A model generated the notes under the pieces. It was not told where the DNA came from and made no database searches. It saw nothing but the letters and a program-made list of their open reading frames with translations. A stretch of DNA of 64,000 bases, taken from assembly GCA_036567985.1 (NCBI GenBank), contig DATCTK010000066.1, positions 1-64,000 on the forward strand, in the 5' to 3' direction. The translations under genes were made by a program, and so were the position numbers. Source of the stretch: SZUA-229 sp036567985 (GTDB taxonomy: Bacteria > Pseudomonadota > Gammaproteobacteria > SZUA-229). Positions 8,622 through 17,629 of this stretch are shown here, piece by piece; positions within the stretch are counted from its first letter, which is position 1; every line of letters begins with the position of its first letter.

Positions 8622-9485
8622 TTATGGGTTGTCCATTTCACGGTGACGCAGCGATACATTTTCGAATTTGTCACGGAAATAGTTGTTAAGCAACTCGGCA
8701 ATATAAACAGAACGGTGTTGTCCACCCGTACAGCCAATGGATACGGTGAGGTAATAACGGTTCTGTTCGGCGAATTTGGGTATCCAGTATTCGAGGAAAT
8801 TACGAATATGACTAAACATATCAATCACATCATCCTGCTGTTTCAGGAATGCCTGTACTTCAGGGTCCTGCCCGGTAAGCGGACGCAGGGCTGGCTCCCA
8901 GTGGGGGTTGGGTAAGCAGCGCACGTCGAAGACAAAATCGGAATCTGTGGGTACACTGTGCTTGAAGCCGAATGACTGAAACAGAATCGACAACTGCTGC
9001 GGTGGTCGGGAGATAATGCGTTTTTTTATCAACGAGCGCAGCTGATGCACATTGGTGTGTGTGGTATCCAGGCAAAGGTCGGCGGTGAGTGCAATCGGGG
9101 ATAACAGGTTGCGTTCAATGTCGATTGCTTCCGCCAGTGGTATACCCTTGCGAGTCAATGGGTGGCGGCGACGGGTGTCACTAAAGCGTTTGATCAGCTC
9201 ATTGATGGCGGTCTCGAAATAAACCACTTCAATATCAATTTTGTCGTTTTTCATTGAGCTGATAATGTCGCGAAAGCGCTTCAGGTCAGATGCACCGCTG
9301 CGTGCATCCACACCGACTGCGACCTGGTCGTAAATCTGCATCTGCCGGCTGCTCAGTTGTTCGATAAAGGCGGGTAACAGCCCCACCGGCAGATTATCGA
9401 CACAATAGAAGCCTTCATCTTCCAGTGTGTGCAGGGCCACTGTTTTACCCGAACCTGATAGACCGCTGATAATGACGAGTTTCAT
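8622..9485 (-). CDS. rapZ: RNase adapter protein RapZ (nucleotide-binding)
   Basis: With ATG at 9485 the protein has 287 residues and starts MKLVIISGLSGSGKT, aligning with the E. coli RapZ N-terminus. An upstream ATG at 9524 would add 13 residues with no family match. The Walker A motif is GLSGSGKT (8-15), followed by LEDEGFYCVDNLP. The C-terminal half contains GCTGGQHRSVYIAE. In E. coli RapZ binds the small RNA GlmZ and guides RNase E, controlling glucosamine-6-phosphate synthase. No GlmZ/GlmY-like RNA was recognised here, so the RNA target is open. Confidence 0.94.
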   Translation of the reverse strand: MKLVIISGLSGSGKTVALHTLEDEGFYCVDNLPVGLLPAFIEQLSSRQMQIYDQVAVGVDARSGASDLKRFRDIISSMKNDKIDIEVVYFETAINELIKRFSDTRRRHPLTRKGIPLAEAIDIERNLLSPIALTADLCLDTTHTNVHQLRSLIKKRIISRPPQQLSILFQSFGFKHSVPTDSDFVFDVRCLPNPHWEPALRPLTGQDPEVQAFLKQQDDVIDMFSHIRNFLEYWIPKFAEQNRYYLTVSIGCTGGQHRSVYIAELLNNYFRDKFENVSLRHREMDNP

Positions 9486-9593
9486 AAAATAATGTGTACT
9501 GTGTTTGAGATGGCTCTGAGGCATTCATCGCTGAATGAGCAGAGCAAAAACAGAGCAGAATCTGCCCCTGGTCTGTTGTAATGAAGCCCTGAG

Positions 9594-10559
9594 TTAATCC
9601 TGATCTTCTTCATCTGACGATGCGGTGTTCATATTTATATACTGTTGTTGCTGCTGAATAAAGTCATCGCTGGCATTGTGGCCATTTTCCATCAGTATAT
9701 GATTGCGCACCGCGGCCTCTACCATTACTGCAAGGTTGCGCCCCGATGCTACCGGTAATTTTATTTCAGTAATCGGTACATCAAGTATGGTTTTAATCGA
9801 GTGCGAACCGTACAGGCGATCGAATTGCTGCAGCGATTCTTTTGTCATGCGTTCCAGGTGGATCACCAGCCGCAGATGCTTGCTCGGCTTGATCGCATTT
9901 TCGCCGTACATGGCGCGAATATTCAGCACGCCCAGCCCACGCACTTCCATAAAGTCTTTTAACATTTCCGGGCAGGTGCCATCCAGTAAATTCGGCCCTA
10001 TTTTGGAAAAAATTGTTGCGTCATCGGCAATCAGTCGATGGTTGCGGGTAATCAGTTCCAGTGCCAGTTCACTTTTGCCGATGCTGCTTTCGCCGGTAAT
10101 CAGTACGCCAGTGCCCATAACCTCCATAAACACGCCGTGCAGGGTGATTTTTTCTGCCAGCATATCGGAAATATAAAAGCGTACCGAGTCAATCAGCGTG
10201 CCACTGTCCAGGTCGGATTGCAGCAAGGGGGTGTTGGTCTGGTCCGCCAGGCGCAGCATTTCATCGGGCACAGGTATGCCCCTGGTGATAATAATTGCCG
10301 CAGTACGGCGGGTGAAAATATCACTCAGCGCATTCTTGGGTATATAGTATTTGCTCAGGTACAGCCATTCTTTTTTGCCAATAACCTGAACCCGGTTGGG
10401 GTGTATCAGGTTGAGGTGGCCAATCAGTGTCGATTGCTGATTGAGGTGCATGGAACGTTTGATCGGTCGTGTGCTGTTGCCTTTACCAGCTAGCCATTTA
10501 AGGTCAATGTTATCCTGCAGGTGGTTAAACAGATCAAGAGGGGTTAGCTGGTCTAGCAT
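9594..10559 (-). CDS. hprK: HPr kinase/phosphorylase
   Basis: Starting at ATG 10559 the protein has 321 residues, close to the family norm. The start lies 10 bases after the ptsN stop. An ATG at 10670 would extend the protein by 37 residues through ptsN and is unlikely. The P-loop GESSIGKS is at 156-163, the catalytic histidine region is LHGVFMEVMG (H141), and the HprK signature MEVRGLGVLNIRAM is present. It phosphorylates and dephosphorylates the serine of HPr. Its presence between ptsN and rapZ, where enterics have none, marks a non-enteric PTS cluster. Confidence 0.95.
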   Translation of the reverse strand: MLDQLTPLDLFNHLQDNIDLKWLAGKGNSTRPIKRSMHLNQQSTLIGHLNLIHPNRVQVIGKKEWLYLSKYYIPKNALSDIFTRRTAAIIITRGIPVPDEMLRLADQTNTPLLQSDLDSGTLIDSVRFYISDMLAEKITLHGVFMEVMGTGVLITGESSIGKSELALELITRNHRLIADDATIFSKIGPNLLDGTCPEMLKDFMEVRGLGVLNIRAMYGENAIKPSKHLRLVIHLERMTKESLQQFDRLYGSHSIKTILDVPITEIKLPVASGRNLAVMVEAAVRNHILMENGHNASDDFIQQQQQYINMNTASSDEEDQD

Positions 10560-10569
10560 AGATGCTGTG

Positions 10570-11055
10570 TCAGGAAGCGGCCTGGTGTTCGTGCATCCAG
10601 CCGGCGAGATGTGCATAGAGGTCCCTGTCTGTGATGCAGCTACGTAACTGCTCACAGAACTCGCTGTCACTGAACATGCCGGCCAGTGCGGCGAGAATTT
10701 TCAGGTGTTCGTCGGTGCACTGCTCCGGTACCAGCAGGGCGAACAGCAGATCGGCAGGTTGCGCGTCGGGGCTGTCAAAATCGACACCGTGATCCAGTTT
10801 GACAAAACAGCCCACGGTTTTTTCCTGGCTTCCGGTATGGAAATCAAGTCGCCCGTGGGGCAGGGCGACACCGTGACCCAGTCCGGTTGAGCCTAAACGT
10901 TCTCGCTCAACCAGCTGGTGGAAAATATCCACCGGGTCGATTTCACTGGCACCCTTGCCCAGCAGGTCACTGAGTGACTCGAGTGCCCGCTTCTTACTGC
11001 TGATGCCGTCGAGGCACCTGACTCGATCAGGTGCGATGAGGTGGTTGATATTCAT
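10570..11055 (-). CDS. ptsN: Nitrogen-PTS EIIA protein PtsN
   Basis: The protein has 161 residues. The active histidine is in GHGVALPHGRLDF (H67), with the EIIA fructose/Ntr-type fold extending to the C-terminus. In other proteobacteria the phosphorylation state of PtsN controls potassium uptake, the KdpD and TrkA systems and stress responses. It lies 16 bases after hpf and 10 before hprK, in the conserved rpoN cluster. It is likely phosphorylated by the HPr/enzyme I encoded further down this strand, as no separate ptsP or npr is seen. Confidence 0.94.
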   Translation of the reverse strand: MNINHLIAPDRVRCLDGISSKKRALESLSDLLGKGASEIDPVDIFHQLVERERLGSTGLGHGVALPHGRLDFHTGSQEKTVGCFVKLDHGVDFDSPDAQPADLLFALLVPEQCTDEHLKILAALAGMFSDSEFCEQLRSCITDRDLYAHLAGWMHEHQAAS

Positions 11056-11071
11056 ACGACTTATTCAACCT

Positions 11072-11395
11072 TTATTCAATGTCCGCCTGTGGTAGAGGTT
11101 CTTTCTGGTGGTGGTCAGTGAGTTTTTCCTTGTGTTTCTTAACCTGTCTGTCCAGCTTGTCGATCAGGCTGTCAATCGCCGCGTACATGTTGTCTTCTGT
11201 GCTTTCGGCAAATATATTGTTGCCGGCCATATTGATAGTGGCTTCAGCTTTATGACGAACGTTTTCTACAGTGAGGATTACGTGTGTGTTGGTAACCTTA
11301 TCGAAGTGTCGTTCAATGCGCTGGATTTTTTCTTCAACATAGTTGCGCAGTGAATCGGTGATGTCGATATGGTGTCCAGTTAGATTAAGTTGCAT
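11072..11395 (-). CDS. hpf: Ribosome hibernation-promoting factor
   Basis: The protein has 107 residues, the short HPF/YfiA form. It begins MQLNLTGHHIDITDSLRNYV and contains the beta strand HVILTVENVRHKAEATI and the helix YAAIDSLIDKLDRQVKKHK. The family binds the 30S decoding centre and promotes 100S dimers or idle 70S ribosomes in stationary phase. It follows rpoN by 21 bases, the conserved arrangement, and has a good AAGGAG sequence just upstream of its ATG on the minus strand. Confidence 0.94.
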   Translation of the reverse strand: MQLNLTGHHIDITDSLRNYVEEKIQRIERHFDKVTNTHVILTVENVRHKAEATINMAGNNIFAESTEDNMYAAIDSLIDKLDRQVKKHKEKLTDHHQKEPLPQADIE

Positions 11396-11416
11396 AAGGA
11401 CTCCTTAGTGCATTGC

Positions 11417-12928
11417 CTAGGACAGGCGTTTACGTTCGTTTGACGGCGGTATCATCATGGCTTCTCGGTATTTAGCCACGGTGCGTCGCGCCACATTTAT
11501 ACCCTGTTCTACCAGTAAGCTGGCAATTTTATTGTCGCTCATAGGTTTTCTGGGTTCTTCACTTTCTATCAGCTTTTTGATCATGGCTCGTATGGCCGTA
11601 GCTGAACATTCTCCGCCATCGGCTGTGCCCACATGGCTGGAGAAAAAGTATTTGAATTCAAACACGCCCCTGGGGGTGTGCATGTATTTCTGTGTTGTCA
11701 CCCTGGAGATGGTGGATTCATGCAGTTCCAGCTCTTCTGCAATCTCACGCAGTACCAGGGGCTTCATGCCTTCTTCGCCATAGTCGAGGAAGGTACGCTG
11801 GTGTTCTACAATAGACGTCGCCACCCGCATCAGAGTTTCATTACGGCTTTGCAGACTTTTGATAAACCAGCGCGCTTCCTGCATATTGTTTTTCAGGAAG
11901 GTGTTGTCATCGCTCTGTTTGCCCCGTTGTATGTAGGCGGCATAGGTCGGGTTGATGCGTAGCTTTGGTGCAGATTCACTATTCAATCGCACGATCCAGC
12001 GGCCTTCCTGTTTGCTGACGAATACGTCGGGGATTACATACTGTGGCGCTGACTGGCTGATGCGTCCGCCAGGTTTTGGGTTTAATCGCTGGATAAAGCG
12101 AATAATCTCCCCCAGCTCCTCGTCGTTAATTCTATTATAACGCTTTAGCTTGGCATAATCATGGCTGCCGAGCAGATCAATGTGATCTTTTACAATCTGC
12201 CGGGCTTTTTTCAGCCCGGGGAAGTCCTCGCTGGTGAATTGTTCCATCTGCAGCAGCAGGCATTCCCGCAGATCCCGCGCGCCGACACCCAGCGGATCAA
12301 AGCGTTGAATCAGGTGCAGTACCGCTTCCACCTCGTCCAGCTCGATCTCAAATTCGTCCTGCAGGCCGCCGAGTATGTCCTCCACCGACTCCTTCAGGTA
12401 ACCGTCTTCGTCGATGCCGTCGATAATGGCCAGCGCAATTGCGCGGTCGGTATCGCTCATCGGTGTCACCAGCAGCTGCTGCATCAGGTGTTCGATCAGC
12501 GCATCGTCATTGCTGCTCTGGTTTTCCAGGAATTCCCGCGCCTTGTCATCATCACCGCTGGCGGCGTTGCTGCTGGGCATGGGTGGTTCATAAATATCGT
12601 CCCACTGTGAGTCCACCGGCAGGTCTTCCGGCATGTCGTGGTTATTGTTCAGGTCCATGTCCAGGTCCAGGTCCTGTGACGAGGTGTCTGTCTGGCTGTC
12701 GGCTTCCTGCTCGTTACGGTTTTTGTCTTCGGTGGACTGTGAGGTGTTTTCCAGCGGGTCGGAGGAAGCGCTGTCTTCCTCGACCTCCAGCATGGGGTTG
12801 GATTCCAGTACCTCCTGGATTTCAGTCTGGAGCTCCAGTGTCGACAGCTGCAGCAGGCGGATCGCCTGTTGCAACTGGGGGGTCATGGTAAGGGACTGAC
12901 CGATGCGTAACTGTAAGGACTGCTTCAT
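11417..12928 (-). CDS. rpoN: RNA polymerase sigma-54 factor
   Basis: The protein has 503 residues. Region I is glutamine- and leucine-rich (LTMTPQLQQAIRLLQLSTLE). Region II is strongly acidic (about residues 50-130, runs of D, E, S and N). The C-terminal RpoN box ARRTVAKYREAM is intact near residue 484. It directs core polymerase to -24/-12 promoters that need enhancer-binding ATPases. It is followed by hpf, ptsN, hprK and rapZ as in many proteobacteria. The 132 bases before it, after lptB, could carry its own promoter; none was called. Confidence 0.96.
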   Translation of the reverse strand: MKQSLQLRIGQSLTMTPQLQQAIRLLQLSTLELQTEIQEVLESNPMLEVEEDSASSDPLENTSQSTEDKNRNEQEADSQTDTSSQDLDLDMDLNNNHDMPEDLPVDSQWDDIYEPPMPSSNAASGDDDKAREFLENQSSNDDALIEHLMQQLLVTPMSDTDRAIALAIIDGIDEDGYLKESVEDILGGLQDEFEIELDEVEAVLHLIQRFDPLGVGARDLRECLLLQMEQFTSEDFPGLKKARQIVKDHIDLLGSHDYAKLKRYNRINDEELGEIIRFIQRLNPKPGGRISQSAPQYVIPDVFVSKQEGRWIVRLNSESAPKLRINPTYAAYIQRGKQSDDNTFLKNNMQEARWFIKSLQSRNETLMRVATSIVEHQRTFLDYGEEGMKPLVLREIAEELELHESTISRVTTQKYMHTPRGVFEFKYFFSSHVGTADGGECSATAIRAMIKKLIESEEPRKPMSDNKIASLLVEQGINVARRTVAKYREAMMIPPSNERKRLS

Positions 12929-13060
12929 AATCTGGGTTATTAAAACTTCTTATGGTTTTTTGAGCATCAAAATCGTGGTGGCATGGAAAAAGTCGGGGGA
13001 TAAGCAGATGTTGTGCCACTATTGCTTATGATAGCAGTCCTGATGAAATTTGTACCCAAT

Positions 13061-13786
13061 TTATAAGCTAAAGTTTTGACCCAGATAAACATCTTTGACT
13101 TTCTGATCCTGTAGCACCACCTGCGGGCTGCCTTCGGCAATCACCTGGCCGGCGCTGAGGATATAGGCCCGCGAGCAGATGCCCAGGGTTTCGCGCACAT
13201 TGTGGTCGGTAATCAGTACGCCAATGCCTTTTTCCGTGAGCTGGTGAATAATGCGCTGGATTTCCAGCACCGACAGCGGGTCGACCCCGGCGAAGGGCTC
13301 GTCGAGCAGAATAAAGCGGGGTTCTGCCGCCAGTGCACGGGCGATTTCCACCCGTCGGCGCTCACCGCCGGACAGGCTGATGCCGTTATTGTCGCGGATA
13401 TGGTCAATTTGCAGCTCATCGAGCAAGTTTTGCAGGGCCTGTTCCCGTTGATCACGATCCAGTTCGCTACGGGTTTCCAGAATCGCCATAATGTTCTGCG
13501 CCACCGTCAGCTTGCGAAACACCGAGGCTTCCTGTGGCAGGTAGCCGATGCCCAGTTTGGCACGGCTGTGCATCGGCAGATGGGTGATGTCCTGCTGGTT
13601 GAGGTAGATGTGTCCGGCATTCACCGGAATCAGCCCCACCATCATATAAAAGCTGGTGGTCTTGCCCGCGCCATTGGGGCCAAGCAGTCCCACCACTTCA
13701 CCGCTGTCGACGTGAATCGACACATCCTGCACGACTTGTCGCTTGGCAAAGCGTTTAACCATATGTTCAGCGCGCAGGGTGTTCAT
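13061..13786 (-). CDS. lptB: LPS export ABC transporter ATPase LptB
   Basis: The protein has 241 residues. Walker A is GPNGAGKTT, the ABC signature is LSGGERRRVEIARAL, Walker B is RFILLDEPFAGVDP, and the switch histidine is in LITDHNVRETL. It powers LptB2FG, which extracts lipopolysaccharide from the inner membrane and pushes it along the LptC-LptA bridge. The ATG overlaps the lptA stop by four bases (ATGA at 13783-13786). The permease genes lptF and lptG are not in the window, as is usual. Confidence 0.96.
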   Translation of the reverse strand: MNTLRAEHMVKRFAKRQVVQDVSIHVDSGEVVGLLGPNGAGKTTSFYMMVGLIPVNAGHIYLNQQDITHLPMHSRAKLGIGYLPQEASVFRKLTVAQNIMAILETRSELDRDQREQALQNLLDELQIDHIRDNNGISLSGGERRRVEIARALAAEPRFILLDEPFAGVDPLSVLEIQRIIHQLTEKGIGVLITDHNVRETLGICSRAYILSAGQVIAEGSPQVVLQDQKVKDVYLGQNFSL

Positions 13787-14358
13787 GGTTGCTTGCTGTC
13801 CTGGGGTTGCGGTTCTGGCGGGGTGGTCTCTTCGGGGTGCAGGGTGATTTTTACCCGTGGTTTTTCGGTGGAGCCCGTCTCTGCGTCTGCGCTCGGTTCA
13901 CTTTGTAGCTGGCCGGCGGTGACCACATCCTTTCCCGCATCGTAAATAATGTGCTCGCTGCTGAAGCGGCTCTGCTGTTTGACCAGCAGCGCCTGCCCGT
14001 GCAGTTCCAGGGTGTCATCTGCAGCCAGGTAACGCATCTGCAAACCCTGTGCGCGTATATCTTCGTTCTGGTCATTGAGCTGGTAGAAGGTGGCGGGCTG
14101 GCCTTCAATGTCAATTTGTTGCACACGTCCGGCTTCGCTGCTGATAATAATTTTATCGCCGCTGAACTCAATGCTGCCTCGACTGATTTTTACATTGCCG
14201 GTGTAGATGCTGATACCTTCGGCTTCGCGCATTTCCACCGCATCCGCTTCGATATTAATCGGTGCGTTGCTGTCCTCCGATTTGGCATAGGCCGGCAGGG
14301 ACGTGCAGCTCAGACTCAGCAACAAAACAATTAGCCAGTGATTAACGGGGTTGTTCAT
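13783..14358 (-). CDS. lptA: LPS transport periplasmic protein LptA
   Basis: The protein has 191 residues and a clear signal peptide (WLIVLLLSLSCTSLPAYA, cleavage likely after AYA). The OstA-type beta-jellyroll follows with INIEADAVEMREAEGISIYTG cut short by typical short strands such as YTGNVKISRGS and SGDKIII. The C-terminus is an acidic, proline-rich tail. LptA forms the periplasmic bridge carrying LPS to LptDE. Its start overlaps the end of lptC by 17 bases and its end overlaps lptB by four, so lptCAB are translated as a unit. Confidence 0.9.
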   Translation of the reverse strand: MNNPVNHWLIVLLLSLSCTSLPAYAKSEDSNAPINIEADAVEMREAEGISIYTGNVKISRGSIEFSGDKIIISSEAGRVQQIDIEGQPATFYQLNDQNEDIRAQGLQMRYLAADDTLELHGQALLVKQQSRFSSEHIIYDAGKDVVTAGQLQSEPSADAETGSTEKPRVKITLHPEETTPPEPQPQDSKQP

Positions 14359-14935
14359 ATCGGCCTTTAACCTGGGATTTTAATTTCACAATGCCCTGTT
14401 TGTTATCAATCAGCAGACCGATACTGTGCAGTTCTGCATCGACAGTTTTTAAGCTTGCTGCCTGATCAGTTTCGGCGCGCTGTGTTTCGGTGTTAATTGT
14501 AAGATAGTCGGTAAATATCGACAGTTCATTTTGCAGATTATTCCCCAGTGCGGTTAATGCCTGGTCATCAGACAGGCCGGCGTCGCGTTTGATAATGACA
14601 TTGTCATAGAGTTGCACGCGGTTCTGATCCTGATGGTAGATGGCGCGATCCGCCTGCACGCTGAACAGTTTGTCCTGCTGGCGAAATAAAATCACCGGCT
14701 GTTCCAGCTCCGCGAGGTTGTCGTCTTTATAGTGCAGCATCTTACGCGCCTTCAGTACATGTTCTGCCTGTCCCTGCGGGTTCATCTGAGTGATGGTGAA
14801 ATCATGCATAAAGGAGTCGGCCAGTTGTTTATCCGCCCCTTCTGGGCTGTCGTCTGTTTGCTGGCTGTCTTCCTGCAGCCACAGGCTGATAATGCCGATT
14901 ACGATCACTATAACCAGAGTAATATAGGTGCGCAT
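14342..14935 (-). CDS. lptC: LPS export protein LptC
   Basis: The protein has 197 residues with one N-terminal membrane anchor (YITLVIVIVIGIISLWL) and a periplasmic jellyroll domain containing FMHDFTITQMNPQG, a segment typical of LptC. It binds LptB2FG and hands LPS to LptA. It sits 76 bases after kdsC and overlaps lptA. Sequence conservation in this family is low, so the call also rests on gene order. Confidence 0.9.
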   Translation of the reverse strand: MRTYITLVIVIVIGIISLWLQEDSQQTDDSPEGADKQLADSFMHDFTITQMNPQGQAEHVLKARKMLHYKDDNLAELEQPVILFRQQDKLFSVQADRAIYHQDQNRVQLYDNVIIKRDAGLSDDQALTALGNNLQNELSIFTDYLTINTETQRAETDQAASLKTVDAELHSIGLLIDNKQGIVKLKSQVKGRYEQPR

Positions 14936-15011
14936 GTTTTAAGTCAGCTGTGCTTTCATTATCGGTTTTTGTTGTGTGCCTGTGGTTAATATGGCCGGGG
15001 CAGTGCCGTGC

Positions 15012-15548
15012 CTAAACCTGCCGGGTGGTGATATAGGACTGCAGCATGTCGTCGAGGACGCCACGGGCTTGCAGAATGAGTTCACACACATCACGTCCCG
15101 CACCACAGCCACCATTGTGATCGGTAATCCAGTGTGCGTGTTTTTTTACAAACGGGTGGCCATCCTGTACGCAAATTGCCAGCCCCACCTGGGTCATCAC
15201 CGGCAGATCCACCACGTCATCCCCCACATAGGCAACGTCATCATGGCTCAGACCGGTTTCCTCCAGCAGCGCCAGATAGGCGGGGAGCTTTTCACGCTTG
15301 CCCTGGTAAATCCGGCTGATGCCCAGATCCTGTGCACGGTGTTTAACCACATTGGACTGGCGTCCGGTTATGATGGCCACCTCGACGCCGGCATCCTGTA
15401 GCATGCGCAGGCCATGGCCGTCTTTGGAATTAAAGGCCTTGTATTCCTGGCCATCATCGCCAATAAACAGTGCGCCGGTGGTGAGCACCCCGTCGATATC
15501 GAAAATCACCAGTTTTATGTTTTTTGCTTTTTGCAGAATATCTTGCAT
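15012..15548 (-). CDS. kdsC: 3-deoxy-D-manno-octulosonate 8-phosphate phosphatase
   Basis: The protein has 178 residues, a tetrameric HAD phosphatase without a cap domain. The nucleophile motif is IFDIDGVLT, and later motifs are IITGRQS and VGDDVVDLPVM. It removes phosphate from Kdo-8-P in Kdo synthesis for the LPS inner core. It starts 18 bases after kdsD, so both are probably co-transcribed with the lpt genes. Confidence 0.95.
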   Translation of the reverse strand: MQDILQKAKNIKLVIFDIDGVLTTGALFIGDDGQEYKAFNSKDGHGLRMLQDAGVEVAIITGRQSNVVKHRAQDLGISRIYQGKREKLPAYLALLEETGLSHDDVAYVGDDVVDLPVMTQVGLAICVQDGHPFVKKHAHWITDHNGGCGAGRDVCELILQARGVLDDMLQSYITTRQV

Positions 15549-15566
15549 TGCTGTAGTTCCTTGAAG

Positions 15567-16565
15567 CTAAACCACGCCGGCGCGGAGCAGGTCGTGCATA
15601 TTGAATGCGCCGATTAAGGTGTTGTTCTGATCCACCACCAGCATGGCGTTAATTTTTTTCTGTTGCATCACCGTCAATGCTTCTGCGGCAAGTATATTGG
15701 CCTGAATGGTTTTGCAGCTGGCGGTCATTACCTCTTTAACTGCAGCTGTGTGCACATCAATGTTTTTGTCCAGTGTGCGACGCAGGTCGCCGTCGGTGTA
15801 GATGCCCAGCACCTGTTGCTGCTGGTTGACAATTGCAGTCATGCCCAGCCCCTTATTGGTGATCTCCAGCAGGGCGTCACGCAGGCTGGCCTGTTCCGGT
15901 ACCCGGGGAATGCGGTCGCCGGTGTGCATAATGTCGCTGACATGCAGCAGCAGGCGACGCCCAAGGCTGCCGCCCGGGTGGGACAGGGCAAAGTCTTCCT
16001 CGGTAAAGCCGCGGGCATCCAGCAGTGCCACTGCCAGTGCATCTCCCAGTACCAGTGCCACGGTGGTGCTGGAGGTGGGCGCCAGCCCCAGTGGGCAGGC
16101 TTCTTTTTCCACCGCGGCATCCAGGTTGATGTCGGCTTCGCTCGCCAGGGTGGAGTGTTTTTTGCCGGTGATGCTGATCATCGGCACCTGCAGGCGTTTG
16201 ATAATCGGCAGTATGGTAAGAATTTCGCCGGTTTCGCCGGAGTTGGACAATGCCAGTACCACATCTTTTGGGGTGATCATTCCCAGGTCACCGTGGCTGG
16301 CTTCGCCCGGGTGTACAAAAAATGCCGGGGTGCCGGTGCTTGCCAGGGTGGCGGCAATCTTGTTGCCAATGTGCCCCGACTTGCCCATACCGGTGACCAC
16401 TACGCGGCCTTCGCAATTCAGCATCAGTTCGCAGGCTTTGGCAAAGTCATCGTCGATGCGGTGGCGCAGGGCATCAATCGCGGCCAGTTCGGTTTCGATG
16501 ACGGCCAGCCCCAGTTTGCGGGTCTGTTCAGTGTTGATCGGTTTATGCGGAGTGTTCTGATTCAC
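15567..16565 (-). CDS. kdsD: Arabinose-5-phosphate isomerase
   Basis: The protein has 332 residues. An N-terminal SIS domain with VVVTGMGKSGHIGNKIAATL and FFVHPGEASHGDLGM (about 50-190) is followed by two CBS domains (about 210-330). It converts ribulose-5-phosphate to arabinose-5-phosphate, the first committed step of Kdo synthesis. The gene is 33 bases after yrbG on the same strand and starts the kdsD-kdsC-lptCAB run. Confidence 0.95.
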   Translation of the reverse strand: MNQNTPHKPINTEQTRKLGLAVIETELAAIDALRHRIDDDFAKACELMLNCEGRVVVTGMGKSGHIGNKIAATLASTGTPAFFVHPGEASHGDLGMITPKDVVLALSNSGETGEILTILPIIKRLQVPMISITGKKHSTLASEADINLDAAVEKEACPLGLAPTSSTTVALVLGDALAVALLDARGFTEEDFALSHPGGSLGRRLLLHVSDIMHTGDRIPRVPEQASLRDALLEITNKGLGMTAIVNQQQQVLGIYTDGDLRRTLDKNIDVHTAAVKEVMTASCKTIQANILAAEALTVMQQKKINAMLVVDQNNTLIGAFNMHDLLRAGVV

Positions 16566-16598
16566 ATGGTATCCAGTTGGTTCGGCTTAAAGTCGCTG

Positions 16599-17597
16599 TT
16601 AGCGTATGGCAGTAAAATATAGGATTAGCTGGTAGGCCGCAAATATTGCCAGCAGACTTGCCCCCTTGAGCCGGCTGATATAACCCTTGCGTTTATGCCC
16701 ATAGGCCATAATAAACAGCGCAATGGTGAGCACCACCATAATCAGCAGGTCGCGGATCAGTACGCCGTCATCCAGCAGGGCGGGTTGCAGCAGGCCAGCA
16801 ACGCCCAGTACGCCAAGTATATTAAACATATTCGAGCCGATAATATTGCCCAGCGCAATGTCATGCTCGCCCTTGCGTGCGCTGACAATGGAGGCGGCCA
16901 GCTCCGGCAGACTGGTGCCGATGGCAACAATGGTCAGGCCAATCACCAGGTCACTGACGCCGAAGAAAGCGGCGATATTAACCGCACCCCAGACCAGCAG
17001 CTTGGAGCTGGCCAGTAGCAGAATAATGCCCGCCAGTAACAGCAGCAAGGCCTTCTGCATGGGCATGCCTTCGGGGATTTCATGTTCGAATTCACTGGTC
17101 AGCGGATCGATGTCAGCGCTGAGCTGCGCCTGCTTGCTTTGTTGCAGGGCGCGATACACCACCCAGCCCATAATGGCGAACAGGGTCAGTATCATTAAAA
17201 AGCCATCCAGCAGGCCAAGGTGGTTATCGAACGCCAGCAGCAATACCGCCAGCAGGGTGGCAATAAACAGCAGCGGGTATTCGCGCTTGATAATGCTGGA
17301 GTGTACCCACAGGGGCGCGACCACCGCGGTGGCGCCCAGTACCAGGGCAATATTGGTAATATTCGAGCCGATGGCGTTGCCCACCGCAAGTCCGGGATTG
17401 CCTTCCAGCGAGGCAATTGCGGATACCAGCAATTCCGGTGCAGAGGTGCCCATGCCCACCACGGTGAGGCCAATCACCAGCGGCGATACGCCCAGGTTGC
17501 GCGCTGTGGCGGACGCGCCTGTGACAAACAGGTCGGCACTCCAGATTAACAGTGCAAAACCCGCCAGTATGGCGATTAAATCAATTAGAATAGACAC
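16599..17597 (-). CDS. yrbG: Calcium/sodium antiporter of the CaCA family (YrbG-like)
   Basis: With GTG at 17597 the protein has 332 residues and starts directly before the first membrane helix (LIDLIAILAGFALLIWSADL). A GGGA sequence lies about six bases upstream, which favours GTG over a longer form from 17651 that would add 18 residues (start MQVYRVSLRS). The two inverted repeats carry the alpha motifs GMGTSAPELLVSAIAS, IGSNITNIALVLG and AIGTSLPELAASIVSARKG, IGSNMFNILGVLG. The family exchanges cations across the inner membrane; the ion is not known here. Head of the kds-lpt cluster, divergent from the DUF72-like gene. Confidence 0.9.
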   Translation of the reverse strand: MSILIDLIAILAGFALLIWSADLFVTGASATARNLGVSPLVIGLTVVGMGTSAPELLVSAIASLEGNPGLAVGNAIGSNITNIALVLGATAVVAPLWVHSSIIKREYPLLFIATLLAVLLLAFDNHLGLLDGFLMILTLFAIMGWVVYRALQQSKQAQLSADIDPLTSEFEHEIPEGMPMQKALLLLLAGIILLLASSKLLVWGAVNIAAFFGVSDLVIGLTIVAIGTSLPELAASIVSARKGEHDIALGNIIGSNMFNILGVLGVAGLLQPALLDDGVLIRDLLIMVVLTIALFIMAYGHKRKGYISRLKGASLLAIFAAYQLILYFTAIR

Positions 17598-17629
17598 GGT
17601 TTTCCCAATGCATAAATTTAAAGAGCGCA

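Noticed and set aside
10560..10670. Longer N-terminus for hprK from ATG 10670
   Set aside because: The extra 37 codons lie inside ptsN in another frame and do not match the family; ATG 10559 gives the expected protein.
15663..16622. Plus-strand frame of 319 codons opposite kdsD
   Set aside because: Complete antisense overlap with kdsD and no recognisable domain.
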